Assembly (NCBI RefSeq): GCF_905171765.1
Contig: NC_053398.1
Location: 45,414,323-45,478,322 of the forward strand
DNA: 64,000 bases
Direction of reading: 5' to 3'
From: Bufo bufo
Lineage: Eukaryota; Chordata; Amphibia; Anura; Bufonidae
This document shows positions 58,395 through 64,000 of this stretch, one piece after another; the first letter of the stretch is position 1, and each line of letters opens with the position of its first letter. The notes beneath the pieces are model-generated. The model saw nothing but the letters and a program-made list of their open reading frames with translations, had not been told where the DNA came from and did no database searches. The position numbers were made by a program, and so were the translations under genes.

Positions 58395-58738
58395 TTACAA
58401 GGTGTCCTGTTGCTGAAATCTATGGGGGAACCCCACCACCAAAATTGCTCAGCCCCCTGTAACGTCAGCAATTCTCCCTGAAATCAATACACTGCCATAT
58501 AATGGATGGGTGTGCCCGTCCTCCAGACTAAAGGTCCTCTACGCTGCGCTCAGGGCGCATTCACACATGGCAGATTTTCCGGCAGACAATCAGCTCGGGG
58601 CAGCATGAAAATGGACTTCTGCCAGCTCCATCCCCGGAACAGGTGTGAGAGAGCGCCCCCTTCCAGGACCAGCTAATTAATAAATAGACGACCCCCATAT
58701 AACAGGAGGAATCTGCCAGATCGTCTTCTGTACAATTA

Positions 58739-59204
58739 TTAAAGGGGTCCTCTCACTTAAACAAATGGCCTTTATCATGTAGAGAAAGTTAATACAAGGC
58801 ACTTACTAATGTATTGTGATTGTCCACATTTCTTCCTTTGCTGTCTGGATTCATTTTTCCCATCACATTATACACTGCTCGTTTCCATGGCTACGACCAC
58901 CCTGTAATCCATCATCAGCGGTGGTCGTGCTTGCACACTACAGGAAAAAGCTCAGGCCTCTCTGGTGGCCAGGACCGTGCATAGTCCACAACTTTCTCCT
59001 ATAGTGTGCGACCGACCACTGCTGCTGGATTGCAGGGTGGTCGTACTCGTAACCATGGAAACAAGCAGTGTATATTGTGATGGAAAAGGAATCGAACCAG
59101 TCAAGGAGTCAATATGGACAATCACAGAACATTAGGAACTGTGCCTTGTATTGACTTTCTTTACATGATAAGTGCCACTGGCTGAAGTGAGAGGACCCCT
59201 TTAA
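58739..59204. mobile_element. Palindromic TTAA MITE (AGGGGTCCTCTCACTT ends)
   Basis: TTAA at 58739-58742 and 59201-59204. Inverted arms include CTTGTATTGACTTTCTTTAC-type ends and GTTTCCATGG(C/T)TACGA blocks with complements. Confidence 0.75.
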
Positions 59205-59256
59205 GGCACCATATTTCCTGACAGGTGGTGTGAAGGACCGGTCCCCTCTCTACCCC

Positions 59257-59372
59257 AGGGATCAGCAACCTACTACAACTCCCAGCATGCAGACTTGCTT
59301 AGTTGTTGTCAGGGCTCCCATAGAGGCGAATGGAGCATGCTGGGAGTAGTAGTTTCACCTCTGCTAGCCGGT
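59257..59372. mobile_element. ACAACTCCCAGCATG palindromic repeat in intron 1
   Basis: GGGATCAGCAACCTACTACA then ACTCCCAGCATGC, with GCATGCTGGGAGTAGTAGT inverted at the right. It lies about 130 bp downstream of exon 1. Same family as 47728-47884. Confidence 0.55.
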
Positions 59373-59498
59373 TCCTCCTTTATTGAGGTCTATAGACTAG
59401 GTGGTGGAGCAGCTGCCGCACAGATACCTCAATAACACCAAAAACGCAGGTGCGCTTTAGAGGGCAGTGTGAAGCATGCCCAGCAGCACGTCACTCAC

Positions 59499-59685
59499 CC
59501 AGGCAGGCTCCGCTCACCAGCGCCGTGGCGGTCAGGGCACCGGCAGAGGCTCCGTAGATGTTTCTGGCATTTTCCACCAGGAAGGGGGCATGCTCCTTCA
59601 GACAGCTGGCGACCCCGATGTGGTAGATCCCCAGGAAGCCGCAGCCGGCGAACGAGATGTTCCAGGGGGAGTCCAGGGGGAACAT
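59499..59685 (-). CDS. pnpla2: pnpla2 coding exon 1: start codon, oxyanion loop and catalytic serine
   Basis: Encodes residues 1-62 of adipose triglyceride lipase and one base of codon 63, then GTGAGT. The enzyme removes the first fatty acid from triacylglycerol at the lipid-droplet surface and is rate-limiting for stored-fat mobilisation in vertebrates. [15 protein letters not shown] carries the glycine-rich oxyanion loop (about residues 10-24) and [18 protein letters not shown] the GxSxG elbow with nucleophile Ser47. The ATG at 59685 is chosen because it gives the start found in vertebrate ATGL (MFP then WNISFAG) and Ser47 numbering. The frame stays open upstream but without a better ATG. 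Joined exons total 1464 nt with stop and no frame damage. PNPLA3 and PNPLA1 differ in the segments after the elbow, so PNPLA2 is favoured. Confidence 0.97.
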
Positions 59686-59689
59686 GTCC

Positions 59690-60120
59690 GGGGGTCCTGC
59701 TGCTGCTGCCCTTCTTCTTCTGCACGGGAACGGAGAAGCCGCACTCGTCAGACGGTACCGCAGCTGTGTCACCCACTCCCTCGCTTTAAGGTTTACCGCA
59801 GCCGTGCGACATTTAGCTCTCGGACTGTGTCCCCGCAGCCTTTTGTAGCCCCGGTGTCCTGGCCCCTGCGCCTTATTTTCCTTCCAATTCCTGGTATGGA
59901 CGGGCGGCAGCGGGGGCGGAGCTGTCACAGGAGGAAAACAGCGGCCGCTCCAATGGGCGCCGGAGGAGCCGCTACACCCTCATCTGGGGGCGGGGCCCGC
60001 CGTGCGCCCCGCCCCCACTGTCACCGCTCCGGCACTTGTGTCCTACATCAGGACGGCTCACGCGCCTTCTCCATGACTTCTCAGAAGACGCAGGACCGCC
60101 TGCCGTCACACTGCGACAAT
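59690..60120 (-). promoter_or_regulatory. pnpla2: CpG-rich, TATA-less pnpla2 promoter and 5' UTR
   Basis: A GC- and CpG-rich block covers exon 1 and several hundred bp upstream, in contrast to the AT-rich surroundings. It contains GC boxes at 59986-59996 (GGGGGCGGGGC), 60006-60016 and 59912-59922, and CCAAT boxes at 59950-59954 and 59884-59888. No TATA box was seen. The start of transcription is not determined; it probably lies between about 59750 and 60000. Confidence 0.65.
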
Positions 60121-60373
60121 TAGCGCTTAACCCCTCAGTGGCCGGATGTTACAACGTGACATGGCTGTTAGTGTTAGGCATTGTTTTGGTGCTGTTTGAG
60201 GGTCAATGTAAAAAAAAATTTCCTTGCAAATATATAAAAAAAAAAAAGCCATTTCTGACATTGCTTTTTTGTGTTTTATTGTTTACACGACATATTTCAT
60301 ACCGAATGACCTGGGAAATGAGTTGTTTAGGATATGTCGGTCATGTGGATACTGAATAAGCTTATTTTCTTAC
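60121..60373. other. Upstream flank, no feature
   Basis: AT-rich sequence with an A run at 60236-60247. No neighbouring gene was recognised. Confidence 0.3.
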
Positions 60374-60376
60374 TTA

Positions 60377-60731
60377 GGTCTCATGCAGACGAGTGTGTGC
60401 CGTCTGGGCCCCGATTGCAGCCCGCAAACAGCCGATCTGCAATATACGGGCCAGGACGGATTTTGCACCGCATCACGGATGCAGACCCATTCACATGAAC
60501 GGGTCCGCAATCTGGAAGGTACACAGCGGAGGGAACCCCACAGAAGTTTCTCTCCGTGCCTCCACACCGCAAAAAAATAAAGCATGTTCTATATTTTTTT
60601 CCGGTACAGACGGATCACAGACCCATGAGTAAAGCTGATTGGGTCTGCATCCGTCTGCGGAAACTGCACGGATGTTGCCTGTGCATTGGGGACCGCAAAT
60701 TGTGGTCCCTAACAGCCGTGTGCATGCGGTC
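60377..60731. mobile_element. Harbinger-type MITE, TTA duplication
   Basis: Ends GGTCTCATGCAGACGAGTGT and AGCCGTGTGCATGCGGTC, TTA at 60374-60376 and 60732-60734. It lies just upstream of the pnpla2 promoter. Confidence 0.7.
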
Positions 60732-60789
60732 TTAGTATTATTTTTTGCTATCTTTTTCTTTTAATCTAAAATGTTTTATTAAATTTTTA

Positions 60790-61862
60790 ATTATCGTACC
60801 TCAGATCAGACCTCCAATATTCATCAGACCTCAGATCAGACCCCCTATCTTTATCAGACCTCAAATGAAAACCTCAATCTCCATCAGACCTCAGATCAGA
60901 CCCTCAATCTCCATCAGACCTCAGATCAGACCCTCAATCTCCATCAGACCTCAGATCAGACCCTCAATCTCCATCAGACCTCAGATCAGACCCTCAATCT
61001 CCATCAGACCTCAGATCAGACCCTCAATCTCCATCAGACCTCAGATCAGACCCTCAATCTCCATCAGACCTCAGATCAGACCCTCAATCTCCATCAGACC
61101 TCAGATCAGACCCTCAATCTCCATCAGACCTCAGATCAGACCCTCAATCTCCATCAGACCTCAGATCAGACCCTCAATCTTCATCAGACCTCAGATCAGA
61201 CCCTCAATCTCCATCAGACCTCAGATCAGACCCTCAATCTCCATCAGACCTCAGATCAGACCCTCAATCTCCATCAGACCTCAGATCAGACCCTCAATCT
61301 CCATCAGACCTCAGATCAGACCCTCAATCTCCATCAGACCTCAGATCAGACCCTCAATCTTCATCAGACCCCCTATCTTCATGGGACCTCAGATCAGAAC
61401 CCCACTCTTTATCAGACCTCAGATCAGACCCTCAATTTCCATCAGACCTCAGATCAGACCCTCAATCTCCATCAGACCTCAGATCAGACCCTCAATCTCC
61501 ATCAGACCCTCAATCTCCATCAGACCTCAGATCAGACCCTCAATCTCCATCAGACCTCAGATCAACCCTCAATCTTCATCAGACCTCAGATCAGACCCTC
61601 AATCTCCATCAGACCTCAGATCAGACCCTCAATCTCCATCAGACCTCCAATCTTCATCAGACCCCCTATCTTCATGGGACCTCAGATCAGAACCCCACTC
61701 TTTATCAGACCTCTGATCAGACTCCCAATCTTCATTAGACTGCAGATCAGAATCCAAATCTTCATCAGACCTGAGATTAGATCCCCACTCTTCATCAGAC
61801 ATTAGATCAGACCCCAATCTTCATCAGACCTCAAATCAGAACCCCAATCTTCATCAGACCTT
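60790..61862. repeat. 30-bp minisatellite, about 35 copies
   Basis: Unit CATCAGACCTCAGATCAGAC followed by CCTCAATCTC. Copies from about 60890 to 61340 are nearly identical; both flanks contain decayed units (CCCCTATCTTTATC, AATCAGAACCCC). Because 30 is a multiple of 3, one frame stays open for 323 codons as an IRPQIRPSIS repeat. That frame is a repeat by-product rather than a supported gene. Confidence 0.95.
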
Positions 61863-62024
61863 AGTGTAGCACTGCACTGTGACGGTGCACAATATATTTG
61901 AAGTGTGTGCGACTTTTTGATCACTTTTTATAAAAAATGATTGGGTAGTTGAAGTGACAACTTCCCGTTTTTTCCTGTTACGCCATTTGCCGTATGCCAT
62001 TAATATTGTTATATTTTAATTGTA
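61863..62024. other. No feature
   Basis: Short spacer after the satellite; nothing seen. Confidence 0.3.
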
Positions 62025-62270
62025 TGGGCATTTTCGCACGCGGCGATGCCCATGATGTGCTTCTGTGGGGTTCCAATCCGTGCCTCCGTTCAGCAAAAAA
62101 AATAGAACTTGTTCTATTTTTTTGTAGAATGGACGGATCACGGACCCATTCAAGTTGAATGGGTCTGGATCCGTCCCGGCCGCCGCATGGACGTTGCCCG
62201 TGCATTGGGGACCGCAAATTGCTGTCCCCAATGCACGGAATGGAACTATAACGGCCGTGTGCAAGAGGCC
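62025..62270. mobile_element. Harbinger-type MITE, left end diverged
   Basis: Right end AACGGCCGTGTGCAAGAGGCC followed by TTA. The interior GACCCATTCAAGTTGAATGG and CATTGGGGACCGCAAATTG match other copies. The left edge near GGGCATTTTCGCACGCGG is approximate. Confidence 0.5.
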
Positions 62271-62273
62271 TTA

Positions 62274-62644
62274 CCGCGCAGATTCAGCCTGTTTACTCGC
62301 TGGGCACACACTGACCATATATGATGGATGGGCTTTCATCTTCTATGGCAGTAAACAGAACAGTGGTGTTGGCAAGTGCCACGCTGTGTATTGTTTACTT
62401 GGTCTTGGGGTATGTGTGCACAGACTGTTCATGGATGCAGTGTTTGTGCCAAGTAAGTGGCCTGGCATGTGGGGAGGGCGATACAGACGCAGGAGGACAG
62501 CACTAATGATGTAATGGACAGATTGCTATTAGAAGGGTCCCTACAATTTGCACAAACCTTTTTTACCACATAAAAAAAAACGGAATGAAAACTGCATGTG
62601 TTAATCTTTGGTCACTTGTGCTTTTTGCTGCATCTCTTTGCAAA
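62274..62644. other. No gene recognised
   Basis: Upstream flank without clear exons or repeat termini. Confidence 0.3.
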
Positions 62645-62966
62645 CGGTGGTCCAGATTTACTAATCCTATAGATGGCATATGGGGTCTCTGGTTCCCCCC
62701 CACCCTGCCCTACCAGAGGATCCACCTAATTTATTAGGATGTCTCATCATAGGCGCACCTTCAGCAGACCGTCTGTCTGGAGTTAAAAACCGACTCCAGC
62801 CCCTGACAGAAGTCGTTTTTACTCCTCTTTTATGCCATAAAAGAAAGGTAAATTTGTCGGAGCCGAAGGCACTTCTGAGTTGCGGGGGTGGCGTAAAAAC
62901 ACCCATATGACAAACTACTGTTGTATGGGCATTTAAAAAGTCACAAAAATGTTCATAAATGACCCG
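62645..62966. repeat. Dispersed repeat ending in ATAAATGACCCGC
   Basis: Starts near GGTCCAGATTTACTAATCC and ends CATAAATGACCCGCAG. Ending shared with repeats finishing at 30886, 42236 and 49552. Confidence 0.4.
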
Positions 62967-63178
62967 CAGTTGTCTCTGTACCAACTATTGGTTGGCTTAC
63001 TTTGAGACAGAATTTTATGCCAGAATTGCGGCGCAATTTTGGAGCTACATGACGCATCTCAGGCTACTGCCTCTTGTTGAGCAGAGGATTTGTCAAGAAC
63101 TAGATGCGCTAAAAAGAGCCAAAAATGCACCAAGTTTAGTCAGATTTTACAACTGTCCAGTTAAACTGACATTAGTAA

Positions 63179-63572
63179 GGGCTCATTCACACGACCGTTG
63201 GTGTCCCGTTCCCGTATTGCGGACCGCATTTGTGGATCCGCAATACACGGGCACCGTTCCGTTGTCATTCCGCATCACGGATGCGGACCCATTCATTTCA
63301 ATAGGTCCGCAAATCCGGAGATGCGGAACGGAAGCACGGAACGGAACACTGCGGAAGCACTACGGAGTGCTTTCTGGGGTTCTGATCCGTGCCTCCGCAA
63401 CACAAAAAGATAGAACATGCTCTATCTTTTTGCCGGACGGAGAGATCGCGGACCCATTCAGGTGAATGGGTCTGCGATCCCCATGCGCCTGCCCAACGGA
63501 AGGTGCCCGTGCATTGTGGACCGCAATTTGCGGTCCACAGCACGGGCTTCACACGTTCGTGTGAACGAGCCC
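63179..63572. mobile_element. Harbinger-type MITE, TAA duplication
   Basis: Ends GGGCTCATTCACACGACCGT and ACGTTCGTGTGAACGAGCCC, TAA at 63176-63178 and 63573-63575. Interior has paired GATAGAACATGCTCTATC and CCGCATCACGGATGCGG hairpins. Confidence 0.75.
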
Positions 63573-63575
63573 TAA

Positions 63576-64000
63576 ATCTGCTACTGTGTGTTTGCCCACT
63601 GGCCTTTTTTTCATGGTGTTTTTCCCCTATAAGAGAGGGTGATGCAAAAATACCTGAAAAACGCCAATAGCTCCATTCTGCATTTTTAAAAAACGCAACC
63701 AGAGAGACAAGAAAGGCCACCTAATTAACAAAAAAGCCAACAGCAAAAAAAAACATTTCATGCTTCCCACAAATCTTCAGCTAACATCTGGAGCTGATGT
63801 GTTCAACACAAAAAATGCTACTAAAAACACTATAGTGCAGAGAAACTCCACAAAAAACCTGCGCCCTAAAACAATTATCAGTGTAACCTAGATGACCGTG
63901 TGGTACCTGAGCAGGTGCGTGCTGATAAATGCCCGGACACCTGGTAGGTGCCATCTGTTCTGTATTTGCTAATCTGCACTTTTGCTGCTAGTTTATAGTG
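63576..64000. other. No gene recognised
   Basis: A/T-rich end of the window with short A runs; no neighbouring gene visible. Confidence 0.3.

Noticed and set aside
59491..59928. N-terminally extended pnpla2 start (frame open to 59928)
   Set aside because: The upstream part begins at a GTG, is GC-rich 5' UTR, and does not match vertebrate ATGL. The ATG at 59685 gives the conserved N-terminus.
59495..60123. Plus-strand ORFs of 93-215 codons over exon 1
   Set aside because: Antisense shadows of a CpG-rich promoter and exon; Arg/Gly/Ser-rich and without homology.
60745..61716. 323-codon open reading frame, the longest in the window
   Set aside because: It is the translation of a 30-bp tandem repeat, whose period is a multiple of 3, and shows no domain, start context or splice structure.
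1..64000. CRISPR arrays, bacterial operons, rRNA or tRNA genes
   Set aside because: Repeat arrays lack unique spacers and the gene is spliced and vertebrate. No tRNA or rRNA gene was recognised by eye; a tRNA scan was not possible.

Overview
This is vertebrate nuclear DNA, most likely from an anuran amphibian (a frog or toad). The only gene I can assemble with confidence is spliced, has large repeat-filled introns and encodes a vertebrate lipase. The rest is dominated by dispersed repeats of kinds common in frog genomes: palindromic TTAA elements, short terminal-inverted-repeat elements with TWA duplications, hAT and Tc1 elements, and a Penelope-like retroelement. There are no bacterial operons, CRISPR arrays or viral genomes. 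The species assignment is inference from repeat style.

Gene content. All nine coding exons of a pnpla2 (adipose triglyceride lipase, ATGL) orthologue lie on the minus strand between 59685 (ATG) and 16381 (stop). Every junction is GT/AG and phases agree. They sum to 1464 nt including the stop (487 aa). The glycine-rich loop, the GASAG serine elbow (Ser47) and the DGG aspartate (Asp166) are intact, so the gene looks functional. A GC-rich, TATA-less promoter with GC boxes and CCAAT boxes lies upstream, about 59690-60120.

Layout. 1-16380 is downstream of the coding sequence: 3' UTR of unknown length, then repeats and a 43/44-bp minisatellite at 11421-13178. 16381-32811 holds coding exons 9 to 2. 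Introns there carry a hAT element, a decayed Tc1 transposon, and a Penelope-related region with a GIY-YIG endonuclease remnant, large inverted arms and a hammerhead-ribozyme-like motif. 32812-59498 is the 26.7-kb intron 1. It holds a 1.54-kb insertion that is mostly a nearly perfect palindrome bounded by 14-bp duplications (35027-36569), more than a dozen inverted-repeat elements, a 3.3-kb minisatellite with higher-order structure (49645-52917), and one unexplained coding-like ORF (56999-57286). 59686-64000 is promoter and upstream DNA with a 30-bp satellite (60790-61862).

The points most worth follow-up are the hammerhead motif at 26368-26404, the giant palindrome at 35027-36569, the inverted Penelope arms at 25185-29375, the unidentified ORF near 57.1 kb, and an element ending about 7 nt from the exon 6 splice donor. 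Family names for repeats rest on terminal sequences and target-site duplications read by eye; no database search was run.
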